From NCBI GenBank assembly GCA_039819545.1, contig JBCBRS010000002.1:1-64000 (forward strand): DNA of 64,000 bases, written 5' to 3'. Positions 50,440 to 59,634 of the stretch are shown piece after piece; the first letter of the stretch is position 1, and the number at the start of each line of letters is the position of its first letter. Made by a program: the position numbers and the translations under genes. Origin of the DNA: CALLPQ01 sp039819545. Lineage in GTDB: Bacteria; Pseudomonadota; Alphaproteobacteria; Caulobacterales; Parvularculaceae. Under the pieces are notes generated by a model. It had not been told where the DNA came from. It worked only from the letters and a program-made list of their open reading frames with translations, and made no database searches.

Positions 50440-51420
50440 CTAACCGGCCCCTTGTGAAAGGGGGCAAGAAAATCCGTCTTCCAACAAATCCGTCACCGTG
50501 AGCGACCCTTTTCGATCATCAGGGCCCGGGGGCTCCAGCCGTGTGGCTTGGCATTTGAAATAAACCCGTTCCGCATCACGAAAATCGATATATTCGAACG
50601 CGTGGTCAAGCACACCGACCGTTTCATCCAACACCGCGAGCTCACGCACCGCATCGGCAAAATCAAATTCCGGAAGTCGCACAATGGTATGGCCATCAAC
50701 ATGCAAATCCCAGCGCCGATTGGAGGCCCGCACCAGCGATGTTGTGCGGGCCTGTAATGTCGGCAAGCTGCGCAAGACGCCGAGGATTTCAGCGGCCGCC
50801 GCCGGTGCACCAATGCCGACAATATGCGGAAGACCGGAATATTCCAGCGTACCAATCTCGCGAATGACAACACCGTCGGCATCAACAAGACGCAAGGTAC
50901 CCGCCATCTGCCAGACAGCTGCAGGTTCGCGCTCCCGGATAGAAACATTGATCCGCCCGGGCCATAACCGCGAAATGCTAACCGCACGCACCCAACCAAT
51001 TTCCTCCACACGGGCCCGCGCCGCATACGGATCAAAATGAAGAAGCGAGGTACCCACAACCGGACCGATGGCATTGTGCAGACTGTCGAGGGAGGTATTC
51101 TGGCGACCGACCACGGTAACATCTTCGATCTCAAAACCGGCCCCTACCATAACTGACGCAATCTGGCGGTCGGCAGCCCTTGCGGTAGCATCAAAGAATT
51201 GGCCGATATAGCCGCCCACCCACAACACGCCAACAATGAGCAAAACCGCAGCACCAAAGACAACCGCCCCCAACCGACCAACGCGAGCCATAATAATGTC
51301 ATTATACGGAACAGGGCGCGTACCAGCGCTTGCCGCAATTTTGGTTTTTTTTGCCGATTTGCGCGCTATATTTTTAGGTGGTCTTGCCGTTTTTTTCCTG
51401 GTCTTTTTTACCGGTGGCAT
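50440..51420 (-). CDS. ftsQ: Cell division protein FtsQ
   Basis: This bitopic membrane protein links early and late divisome proteins. The 326-residue protein has a Lys/Arg-rich cytoplasmic start (MPPVKKTRKKTARPPKNIAR), one membrane span at about residues 50-72, and a POTRA domain (IEDVTVVGRQNTSLDSLHNA) followed by the beta domain. The ATG lies inside the end of ddl (13-bp overlap) with GGAGG 7 nt upstream, so translation is coupled. Confidence 0.94.
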   Translation of the reverse strand: MPPVKKTRKKTARPPKNIARKSAKKTKIAASAGTRPVPYNDIIMARVGRLGAVVFGAAVLLIVGVLWVGGYIGQFFDATARAADRQIASVMVGAGFEIEDVTVVGRQNTSLDSLHNAIGPVVGTSLLHFDPYAARARVEEIGWVRAVSISRLWPGRINVSIREREPAAVWQMAGTLRLVDADGVVIREIGTLEYSGLPHIVGIGAPAAAAEILGVLRSLPTLQARTTSLVRASNRRWDLHVDGHTIVRLPEFDFADAVRELAVLDETVGVLDHAFEYIDFRDAERVYFKCQATRLEPPGPDDRKGSLTVTDLLEDGFSCPLSQGAG

Positions 51421-52328
51421 GAGGCATCCTCCATCATCCAGGTGACAAGGTCTTCAAATGAGTAGCCGCAGGCAAGAGCCTGCTCAGGCGCAAGTGAGGT
51501 TGGTGTAAGGCCGGGCTGAGTATTGATTTCCAGACAGAATAATCCCGCCGGGCTATCGCCATCAAGACGAAAATCAGCCCGGGTCAATCCGCGACAACCA
51601 AGCGCCTCATGAGCCGCCAAAGCCATAGCAAGCGCCGCGTCGGCCACTGTCTTTGGCACCTCAGCCGGGACCACGTGGCGCGAGCCGCCGCTCGCATATT
51701 TCGCCTCATAATCATAAAAATCAGTGGCCGGGATAATTTCTGTTACGCCCAGCGGTCGATCACCCATGACCGCAACGGTCAACTCCCGTCCTGGGATAAA
51801 GTCCTCAACCAGCACTTTTTCACCCAAATGCGCTGCCTCATCGGTCAAAAGCGCAGGAGGCCTGTTATCGCCTTCCCTGATGATATGGATACCCACAGAT
51901 GAACCCTGATTGTTGGGTTTGACCACATAGGGTCGTGGCTGTGGATCCTTGACGCTGATGTCTGCCCGCGAAACCAATTGTCCAGCCGGAACACGCACCC
52001 CGATTTCGGCAAACACCTGCTTGGCGCGCTGTTTATCCATGGCGAGCGATGACGCCAGGACCCCCGAATGGGTATACGGAATATCGAGAATCTCAAAAAG
52101 TCCCTGGACGCAGCCATCTTCCCCCCACTGCCCATGCAGCGCGTTGAAGATGCCATCCGGTTTCACCTCGTCCAATTGCTGCGCCAGTCGGGGTGTTGCA
52201 TCAATCTGCGTAACGCCATACCCCGCCGCCCGCAGCGCCTTTGCCGCCGCTGCACCGGAAACAAGGCTGACTTCGCGCTCCGGCGACCAGCCGCCTTTTA
52301 CAACCGCAACATGGGCGAAACGTTTCAT
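51408..52328 (-). CDS. ddl: D-alanine--D-alanine ligase
   Basis: This ATP-grasp enzyme makes D-Ala-D-Ala for peptidoglycan. The 306-residue protein has GGWSPEREVSLVSG, FNALHGQWGEDG, VKPNNQGSSVGI and the metal-binding EINTQPGLTPTSL. It overlaps murB by 4 bp (ATGA) upstream and ftsQ downstream. Confidence 0.97.
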   Translation of the reverse strand: MKRFAHVAVVKGGWSPEREVSLVSGAAAAKALRAAGYGVTQIDATPRLAQQLDEVKPDGIFNALHGQWGEDGCVQGLFEILDIPYTHSGVLASSLAMDKQRAKQVFAEIGVRVPAGQLVSRADISVKDPQPRPYVVKPNNQGSSVGIHIIREGDNRPPALLTDEAAHLGEKVLVEDFIPGRELTVAVMGDRPLGVTEIIPATDFYDYEAKYASGGSRHVVPAEVPKTVADAALAMALAAHEALGCRGLTRADFRLDGDSPAGLFCLEINTQPGLTPTSLAPEQALACGYSFEDLVTWMMEDASCHR

Positions 52329-53260
52329 GGCGATACCCCATCTATCCGCGGTTCACCAACCCGCTTAATCTCCCAACGTAGATCAATATCATGTCGCGCC
52401 CGCACATCGGCGCGCACCCCCTCACCTAGCCTTTCAAGATCGGCCGCCGTGGCCGCCCCGCGATTGATCAGAAAGTTGCAATGCTGCTCTGAGAATTCAG
52501 CGTCGCCAAACCGGCGACCGCGCCCGCCAACACTATCGATCAGGGCCCAGCTTTTTTCACCGGGTGGATTAGCGAAGGTGGACCCGCCGGTACGTTCACG
52601 GATCGGTTGGCTATCTTCACGCTGGCGCATGATTTGCGCCATGCGTGCCTCGATCGCGCCGGGATCATCTTTCATGCCTCTAAAGATAGCCCCGGTGAAA
52701 AACCGTCCTGCCGCGACCCCGCAATGGCGATAGGCAAAATCCATTTCGGCCCCGGTAAAAGCAAAAGGCGTACCCTGACGATCAAAGCCGGTCGCCTCAA
52801 TCATCACATCGCATGTTTCGCGCCCGTATGCGCCTGCGTTCATGGTCAGCGCGCCGCCGATCGTGCCCGGCACGCCGCAATAAAATTCAAGCCCGCCAAT
52901 ACCCGCTGCAGCGGCCTTTTTGGCCACCTGCGCATCAAGTGCTGCCGCCCCAGCATGGACGGTAACCCCGTCGGTATGGATATCAGTGAAACCGCGGGCA
53001 AGTCGCACCACAACCCCCCGGATTCCGCCATCGCGAACCAACAAGTTTGAGCCCACCCCCATGGGAAAAACCGGTATGTCCGGGTCAACAGCGCGCAGAA
53101 ACTGCGCCAGATCGTCGGCGTCAGCCGGCATAAACAGGGTGTCAGCTGGCCCCCCAACCCGAAACCATGTGAGCGCCGACAGGTCTGCATTCTCAATCAT
53201 CCGCCCTCGGACGGGTGGCAAGTCTGCAGCCGTTAGATGCGATCGTGCAGACTGGCTCAT
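52325..53260 (-). CDS. murB: UDP-N-acetylenolpyruvoylglucosamine reductase
   Basis: This FAD enzyme reduces enolpyruvyl-UDP-GlcNAc to UDP-MurNAc. The 311-residue protein has GVGSNLLVRDGGIRGVVV, YCGVPGTIGGALTMNAGAYG and the catalytic Ser in GGSTFANPPG. It overlaps both neighbours by 4 bp (ATGA). Confidence 0.97.
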   Translation of the reverse strand: MSQSARSHLTAADLPPVRGRMIENADLSALTWFRVGGPADTLFMPADADDLAQFLRAVDPDIPVFPMGVGSNLLVRDGGIRGVVVRLARGFTDIHTDGVTVHAGAAALDAQVAKKAAAAGIGGLEFYCGVPGTIGGALTMNAGAYGRETCDVMIEATGFDRQGTPFAFTGAEMDFAYRHCGVAAGRFFTGAIFRGMKDDPGAIEARMAQIMRQREDSQPIRERTGGSTFANPPGEKSWALIDSVGGRGRRFGDAEFSEQHCNFLINRGAATAADLERLGEGVRADVRARHDIDLRWEIKRVGEPRIDGVSP

Positions 53261-54687
53261 CTGGATTCCTGCGTTTGTAATTGGTCAACAAGCGCATTGG
53301 CATGGGTTGTGATATCGCCTGCACCCAGACACACCACATAATCGCCGGGTGTTGCCAACTCTGCAATGATCCGTGGCAAATCCTCAAAGTGCTCCAGATG
53401 GCGGGCATCACGGTGACCATGGGCAATGATGCCTTTGACAAGATGCGCGCTGTCAATCCCTTCAATCGGCGCTTCGCCGGCGGTAAACACGTCGGCAATC
53501 AGTACACTGTCCGCATCATTATTGCAGGCACAAAAATCATCGAAGAGATCACGCAACCGCGTATAGCGATGGGGCTGGATCACGGCGATGACCTTGCCCT
53601 TGGCCGCATTTCGCGCAGCCCGCAAGACCGCCGATATCTCCACCGGATGATGACCATAATCATCAATCACGGTGATATCGTTCCACACGCCCACTTGTGT
53701 AAATCGGCGTTTTACACCGGTAAATTTTGCAAACCCCGCGCGTATCACTGCGTCGCTTGCCCCAAGACGGCGCGCGATAATCGCCGCGGGGAGCGAGTTC
53801 AACACATTGTGCATCCCCGGCATAGGCAGCGTGATATCGGCAAGCGTTGCCTCCGCCTCGCCGCGATAGCGAAAGACGATATCATAGCGGGCAAGACCCG
53901 CTTCAAATCGGATATTTTCAGCTCTTACGTCAGCCTGCGGATTAGTACCATAGGTGATCAAGCGCCGGTCAGTGACCCGGCCCACAAGCGCCTGAACCTC
54001 GGGATGGTCGAGACACACGATTCCAAAACCATAAAATGGCGTGTTTTCAATAAACAGGTCAAAGGCCGCCCGCAAATCATCAAATCCGCCCCAATGGTCC
54101 AGATGCTCCGGGTCGATATTGGTAATGATACCTACAGTGGTCGGTAGACGGATGAACGTGCCGTCGGACTCATCGGCCTCAACAACCATCCAATCGCCCT
54201 CCCCCAGCCGGGCATTGGTGCCGTAGGCATTGATCACACCGCCATTGATTACCGTCGGATCAATGCCCGCCTCATCCAAAAGGGCAGCAACCATAGTCGT
54301 TGTGGTCGTTTTACCGTGGGTGCCCGCAATGGAGATGGTCCATTTCAGCCGCATGAGCTCGGCAAGCATATCGGCACGGCGCACCACGGGGATATGACGC
54401 GCCCGGGCGGCAAGGACTTCCGGATTGCTACCGCGCACTGCGGTAGACGTAACAACCCCCTCAGCACCTTTGATGTTATCAGGATCGTGCCCGATAAACG
54501 TCTTTATACCGAGGCTTTCAAGCCGCTTCACATTGGCATTACGCTGAAGATCACTGCCCTGAACTTCATAGCCAAGATTATGCATAACCTCGGCGATACC
54601 CGACATGCCGATCCCGCCAATGCCTACAAAATGAACGACACCGACGCCGAATGGCAGCCTGACCTTAATATTTTTTGATACACTCAC
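53257..54687 (-). CDS. murC: UDP-N-acetylmuramate--L-alanine ligase
   Basis: This ATP-dependent ligase adds L-Ala to UDP-MurNAc. The 476-residue protein has VHFVGIGGIGMSGIAE, the ATP loop AGTHGKTTTT and DDYGHHPVEISAVL. A GTG start at 54687 has GGAG 7 nt upstream. It overlaps murB by 4 bp and follows murG by 39 bp. Confidence 0.97.
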   Translation of the reverse strand: MSVSKNIKVRLPFGVGVVHFVGIGGIGMSGIAEVMHNLGYEVQGSDLQRNANVKRLESLGIKTFIGHDPDNIKGAEGVVTSTAVRGSNPEVLAARARHIPVVRRADMLAELMRLKWTISIAGTHGKTTTTTMVAALLDEAGIDPTVINGGVINAYGTNARLGEGDWMVVEADESDGTFIRLPTTVGIITNIDPEHLDHWGGFDDLRAAFDLFIENTPFYGFGIVCLDHPEVQALVGRVTDRRLITYGTNPQADVRAENIRFEAGLARYDIVFRYRGEAEATLADITLPMPGMHNVLNSLPAAIIARRLGASDAVIRAGFAKFTGVKRRFTQVGVWNDITVIDDYGHHPVEISAVLRAARNAAKGKVIAVIQPHRYTRLRDLFDDFCACNNDADSVLIADVFTAGEAPIEGIDSAHLVKGIIAHGHRDARHLEHFEDLPRIIAELATPGDYVVCLGAGDITTHANALVDQLQTQESR

Positions 54688-54726
54688 ACTTTAACTCCGC
54701 GGGTCGATCTGGCGCGTCATTATCCT

Positions 54727-55863
54727 TCAGGCCCCTAATTTTGCGTCAGCCAATTGCTCTTCGATCAAATCGACAATGGCGTTGGCCGCATCGGTGGGCA
54801 CCAGGCCATAGGTCTGTTTCGCCATATGGACCAGTTTGTCAGGGTTTTCCATGGCATCCACAATGGCCGTCCGCAGTGGCGCCTCGGCAAAATCGCGCTC
54901 TGACATTACTGTCGCGGCCCCGGCACTGACCAGCGTTTGCGCGTTAACGCTCTGATGATCATCCATGGCGATGGCCAACGGCACGAGCAAAGACGGGCGA
55001 CCAATAGTAGCCAATTCTGTTAGCGTCGAGGCCCCGGCCCGGGCCATAACCAGATGGGACTGCGCCACCGCCGCGGGTAAATCCTCAAAGAACGGCGCGA
55101 CGGTGTGCTTGATCCCGGCGGCCTCATAGACCGCGCGAACGCCATCAGCGTCTTCGGCGCGCACCTGATGTGTCACCACAAGACGACGCACCAACGCCTC
55201 GGGCATTCCGGCCAGCGCAGCGGCGGGGGTTTGCGCAAAGAGCGACGCCCCCTGACTGCCCCCGGTGATCAGGAGGCGGAAAGGCGCCTCCCCGCGCGAC
55301 GGCTCGTAAGCGGACCCCGCACGGCGCACCACCGCCTCGCGCACAGGATTGCCCACGGGCACCAACCGCGCGGACTTACCTGCTGGCATGCCCTTCAATA
55401 CCGCAAATCCATGGGCCACAAACGCCGCCCGCCCGGATAACGCCCGGTTGGCCCGCCCCAACAGGCTATTTTGTTCGTGTACACCATAGCGTACCTTGCT
55501 AAGCGCTGCAGCCTGAAGGGCCGGAAAAGAAGGATAGCCGCCAAAGCCAATGGCGACGGTGACCGATGCACGTCTGATTTCCTGAAGAGACCGGATCAAC
55601 CCACCAGTCAGAGCCAGCGCTGCACTGGCCTTGGCCATCATGCCGCGTGCGTTGGGGTTAGCCGCAGAGATCTCCACAATCCTGTCCGCCGGGAAATTGT
55701 CCGTATAGCGTTTACCCCGCGCGTCCGTGATCAACATGACGGTGTGACCGCGTCTCTTCAAGGCTTCCGCAACAGCCTGAGCGGGAAACATATGTCCGCC
55801 CGTTCCCCCGGCCCCCAAAAGGACAGGTGACGCAGACCCGTCATATGGGGAAGGTTTCGCCAT
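54727..55863 (-). CDS. murG: Lipid II synthase (UDP-GlcNAc transferase)
   Basis: This peripheral membrane glycosyltransferase converts lipid I to lipid II. The 378-residue GT-B protein has LGAGGTGGHMFPAQAVAEAL, the donor-loop region VTGGSQGAS-like LLITGGSQGASLFAQTPA, and MARAGASTLTELATIGRPSL. It lies 2 bp after ftsW. Confidence 0.96.
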   Translation of the reverse strand: MAKPSPYDGSASPVLLGAGGTGGHMFPAQAVAEALKRRGHTVMLITDARGKRYTDNFPADRIVEISAANPNARGMMAKASAALALTGGLIRSLQEIRRASVTVAIGFGGYPSFPALQAAALSKVRYGVHEQNSLLGRANRALSGRAAFVAHGFAVLKGMPAGKSARLVPVGNPVREAVVRRAGSAYEPSRGEAPFRLLITGGSQGASLFAQTPAAALAGMPEALVRRLVVTHQVRAEDADGVRAVYEAAGIKHTVAPFFEDLPAAVAQSHLVMARAGASTLTELATIGRPSLLVPLAIAMDDHQSVNAQTLVSAGAATVMSERDFAEAPLRTAIVDAMENPDKLVHMAKQTYGLVPTDAANAIVDLIEEQLADAKLGA

Positions 55864-55865
55864 GG

Positions 55866-57005
55866 TCAGGGCATGATCTCACAACGGCGGGTTATCGCAT
55901 GCTGTCGCCGCGTCAAGGCAAGCACACACCCCACGGCAAGCGCCATCGCCATAAGGGACGAGCCGCCATAGGAAATAAACGGCAGCGTCATTCCCTTTGC
56001 CGGAAAAACCCGCAAGTTCACGCCAATATTAATGATCGCCTGGAAGCCAACCATGGCCGACAGCCCGCAGATCGCACACTGAATAAAAATGCTAGATGCG
56101 GAAAATGCTCTCACAAAAGACCGGCCAACAAAAGTCGCAAACAAGGCAATGATAACGAGACAGAAGAAAAATCCGAACTCCTCGCCTGCGACCGCAAAAA
56201 TAAAGTCGGCGTGGGCATCGGGGAGTTGATGCTTTACGGCACCTTCCGATGCACCCATGCCAAAACCGCCGCCATTGGCGATGGCCTCGGTGGCCTTTTC
56301 CACCTGATAGTTATCGGCGCCAGTGGGATCAAGGAAACCATCAATACGGCGGCTCACATGGGGGAAAAGATAGTAGGCAGCGACGATGGCGCAAGCGGCA
56401 AACCCGCCAAGTACCGCAAGCCAGAACCAGCTGATCCCCGCAATAAAAAACATGACGGCCCAGACCGCCGTAACGAGCAACCATTGCCCCACATCGGGCT
56501 GCAGAAGCAATAATGCGGACACCGCAAAATAGAGCCCCATGGCGATCAAGGCTCCGGGAAATTGGCGGTCGCGCGCGCCCTCCGCCATCATCCAGGCAGC
56601 AGTGATGATAAAGCCCGTCTTCACAAACTCTGAAGGTTGCAGCAACATCGGGCCCAGATCAAGCCAGCGCTGCGCGCCATTGATAGGCTCTGCCACCAGT
56701 AACACCAAAACCATTGCAACCAGCGAAACGCCAAATGCAACAACACCGAGCCGCCGGATAAAAAGCGGGCTCAGAAAAGAAATGCCGAGCATGACCGCAA
56801 TCGCCGGACCCAGAAAGATCAGCTGACGGACGGGAAAATAGAAGACATCCACATGCGAAAGCCGCGCCGCCGCCACAGGCCCCGCCGCCATAATCAGCGC
56901 CACCCCGATGGCAATGATTAGCCCGACCACACCAAGGGTCAGATGATCCACAGACCACCACCACCGCGCCAGCGGCCGTGTATCCAACCGCGAGGGCATT
57001 TTCAT
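55866..57005 (-). CDS. ftsW: Septal peptidoglycan glycosyltransferase FtsW
   Basis: This SEDS-family polymerase extends glycan chains from lipid II with FtsI at the septum. The 379-residue protein has about ten transmembrane helices and the signatures RWLDLGPMLLQPSEF, QPDVGQWLLVT and FPAKGMTLPFISYGGSSLMA. It overlaps murD by 4 bp (ATGA); a second in-frame ATG lies two codons on. Confidence 0.96.
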   Translation of the reverse strand: MKMPSRLDTRPLARWWWSVDHLTLGVVGLIIAIGVALIMAAGPVAAARLSHVDVFYFPVRQLIFLGPAIAVMLGISFLSPLFIRRLGVVAFGVSLVAMVLVLLVAEPINGAQRWLDLGPMLLQPSEFVKTGFIITAAWMMAEGARDRQFPGALIAMGLYFAVSALLLLQPDVGQWLLVTAVWAVMFFIAGISWFWLAVLGGFAACAIVAAYYLFPHVSRRIDGFLDPTGADNYQVEKATEAIANGGGFGMGASEGAVKHQLPDAHADFIFAVAGEEFGFFFCLVIIALFATFVGRSFVRAFSASSIFIQCAICGLSAMVGFQAIINIGVNLRVFPAKGMTLPFISYGGSSLMAMALAVGCVLALTRRQHAITRRCEIMP

Positions 57006-58471
57006 GCGGCTTCTCCGTTTGTCTTTGGCGCTGGCAAGGCAAGATCGTCCCCCGCCGCAGGGCCCGCCATCACTAACCGATCCACGAGCGCACGAAAAGC
57101 GTTACCGCGCTCCTCGAAATTCGTGAACTGATCATAGGAGGCAGCCGCTGGCGAAAGCAAAATCACCGGATTTTTTACGCCGCTGGCGCGTGCGTCGCGC
57201 ACCGCCTGCATCAGGGCACGTTCCATAGTGCCAAAAATCCGGGTGGGTACCGCGTCGCCAATCTGCGCGGAAAACATGTCAGCGGCCTGGCCAAAAAAGT
57301 AACCTGCACGCACATGGTCGAGATAGCCCGCACCGGTGTCCGTCAGCCCACTAAGGCCGCCGTCTTTTGCCTTGCCACCCGCAAGCCAGAAAATATCCTT
57401 GTACGCCGTAAGTGCCTGTGCCGCCGCATTGGCGTTGGTTGCCTTACTATCATTGATTAGCGTCATGGCACCAAGGTCAGCAACTTTTTCCATGCGGTGA
57501 GCCAAACCCTTAAACCGGCCCATGGCGAGCATGGCCACTGGCGGTGAAACGCCGAGGCGGCAACAAACCGCCAGCGCCGCCGCAGCATTTTGATAGTTGT
57601 GCCGCCCCCGCAATGCCGGGATTGCCGGAATAAGTCCGGCCTTAGAGGTTTTATGGTCGAGATTGTAAAACAGTGTATCAGCAAGAGCGAAGACACCGCC
57701 GCCGAGCGTTCCCTGGGCCGAGATCGGCGTTACCGTCACACAGCCAGCCCCCGTCAGGTCCGTGCAAACAGACTGGGAAACCTCATCATCGACGCCGATG
57801 ATCGCATGATCCTCTTTCGTCTGGTTACGGAAAATCCGCCGCTTGGCAGCCACATAGCCGTCCATACCCCCATGGCGGTCAAGATGATCGGGACTGATAT
57901 TGAGAAAGACCGCAATGTTGGCGCGCAAGGAACTGACGAGATCAAGTTGGAACGAGGAAAGCTCCAGAACATAAATGGCATTTTCATCGGGGTTCGGCAG
58001 ATTAAGAACCGCCTTGCCGATATTGCCGCCTTCGTGAACCAGATGCCCCGTCTCGCGCAGGATATGGGTGATAAGCCGGGTCGTCGTGGATTTACCGTTC
58101 GAGCCGGTAATCGCCACGATGCGAGGGCGCTGTTCAGGGTCCAAGCCGTTAATCGTGCGGGCAAAAAGCTCAAGATCGCCAATAATCTCAACACCCTCGG
58201 CGCGCGCGCGGCGCACAACGGGATGGACCGTGGGGTGGGTAAGCGGCACACCGGGGCTCAATACCAGACTCGATAACTCAGACCACGGCCAATTATCAGG
58301 CTCCTCCGCACGATATTCCGTATTCAGCGTTTTTTCGCGTGAGGCCGGATTTTCATCCCAGCTATAAACCTCCGCCCCCGATGCAATCAGCGCATCGGCC
58401 GCAGCAAGACCGGTGGCACCGAGGCCGAAAACCCCGATTTTTTGTCCCTTTATGCCGGTAATGGTGATCAC
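57002..58471 (-). CDS. murD: UDP-N-acetylmuramoyl-L-alanine--D-glutamate ligase
   Basis: This ligase adds D-Glu to the muropeptide precursor. The 489-residue protein has VFGLGATGLAAADAL, the ATP loop VAITGSNGKSTTTRL, FLNISPDHLDRHGGMDGY and LINDSKATNANAAAQAL. It starts about 20 bp after mraY and overlaps ftsW. Confidence 0.97.
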   Translation of the reverse strand: MITITGIKGQKIGVFGLGATGLAAADALIASGAEVYSWDENPASREKTLNTEYRAEEPDNWPWSELSSLVLSPGVPLTHPTVHPVVRRARAEGVEIIGDLELFARTINGLDPEQRPRIVAITGSNGKSTTTRLITHILRETGHLVHEGGNIGKAVLNLPNPDENAIYVLELSSFQLDLVSSLRANIAVFLNISPDHLDRHGGMDGYVAAKRRIFRNQTKEDHAIIGVDDEVSQSVCTDLTGAGCVTVTPISAQGTLGGGVFALADTLFYNLDHKTSKAGLIPAIPALRGRHNYQNAAAALAVCCRLGVSPPVAMLAMGRFKGLAHRMEKVADLGAMTLINDSKATNANAAAQALTAYKDIFWLAGGKAKDGGLSGLTDTGAGYLDHVRAGYFFGQAADMFSAQIGDAVPTRIFGTMERALMQAVRDARASGVKNPVILLSPAAASYDQFTNFEERGNAFRALVDRLVMAGPAAGDDLALPAPKTNGEAA

Positions 58472-58490
58472 GGAGCGTGCCTGCCCTTCC

Positions 58491-59597
58491 CTAGCGGAGT
58501 TTCAACGTCGCAAGCCCGGCGAGCGCGAGGATGACCGAAATAATCCAAAAACGGATAACAATCGTCGGCTCTTTCCAGCCAAGCTGTTCAAAATGATGGT
58601 GGATCGGCGCCATGCGGAAAACGCGTTTGCCAAAAAGCTTGAACGATGCAATCTGGATCATCACAGATAAGCCCTCAAGCACAAAGAGCCCGCCAACAAT
58701 GGCCAGAACGATCTCATGTTTGGAGGCAACCGCGATCGTTCCAATAGCGCCGCCAAGGGCAAGCGAGCCGGTATCGCCCATAAAAATCATGGCTGGCGGC
58801 GCATTAAACCACAAAAAGCCGAGGCCCGCGCCGATGATGGCGCCGCAGATAATCGTCAGCTCCCCGGTGCCAGGAACAAATGGTACCTGAAGATAATTCG
58901 CATAGATCGCATTACCGACCAAATAAGCAATGATGGCATAGGTTGCCGCCGCGATCATCACCGGCACCGTGGCAAGACCATCAAGTCCATCGGTCAAATT
59001 GACCGTATTTGACGCCCCGACAATTACGAAAGCCGCGAAACCCACAAAACCGATCCCCAGCGGGATCATGATATCCTTGAAAAATGGGAGGGGTACAGAA
59101 CTTGCCAGACCCGCCGGAGCCTCGGGATTTGAGCCTAGAACACTCATGCAGGCATAGCCAGCAACAAACGCAACCACAAACTGAATCAAAAGTTTCATAC
59201 TGCCTACAACCCCGCCGGAGGATTGTTTTGTCACTTTTTGATAATCATCAACGAAACCAAGCAATCCGAATGACAAGGTCACGGCCATGACAATCCATAC
59301 ATAGGGGTTATCAAGGCGCGCCCACAAAAACGTCGCAACACTGAGTGATAAAAGTATGAGGACGCCGCCCATGGTTGGGGTGCCGGCTTTTGCGATAATG
59401 TGGGTCTGCGGGCCATCTTCGCGGATTGGCTGGCCGCGCCCTTGCTTGCGCCGCATCCAATTGATCAGGCCGGGTCCGATCACAAAAGACAGGATCAGCG
59501 CCGTCATAACGGCGCCGCCCGTGCGGAAGGTCAGATATTTGAAGACATTCAAAATCTGAAACTGATCAGCATAAGGAAATAATAGATGATAAAACAT
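58491..59597 (-). CDS. mraY: Phospho-N-acetylmuramoyl-pentapeptide transferase
   Basis: This membrane enzyme forms lipid I from undecaprenyl phosphate. The 368-residue protein has about ten membrane helices and the motifs KAGTPTMGGVLIL, GFVDDYQKV, NTVNLTDGLDGLATVP and MAPIHHHFEQLGW. The start MFYHLLFPYADQF is used; the frame extends 54 codons upstream but the extension is not MraY-like and enters murF. Confidence 0.97.
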   Translation of the reverse strand: MFYHLLFPYADQFQILNVFKYLTFRTGGAVMTALILSFVIGPGLINWMRRKQGRGQPIREDGPQTHIIAKAGTPTMGGVLILLSLSVATFLWARLDNPYVWIVMAVTLSFGLLGFVDDYQKVTKQSSGGVVGSMKLLIQFVVAFVAGYACMSVLGSNPEAPAGLASSVPLPFFKDIMIPLGIGFVGFAAFVIVGASNTVNLTDGLDGLATVPVMIAAATYAIIAYLVGNAIYANYLQVPFVPGTGELTIICGAIIGAGLGFLWFNAPPAMIFMGDTGSLALGGAIGTIAVASKHEIVLAIVGGLFVLEGLSVMIQIASFKLFGKRVFRMAPIHHHFEQLGWKEPTIVIRFWIISVILALAGLATLKLR

Positions 59598-59634
59598 CGT
59601 CTTAAAAAACTCTCTACTCGTGATAGCCCCTCGG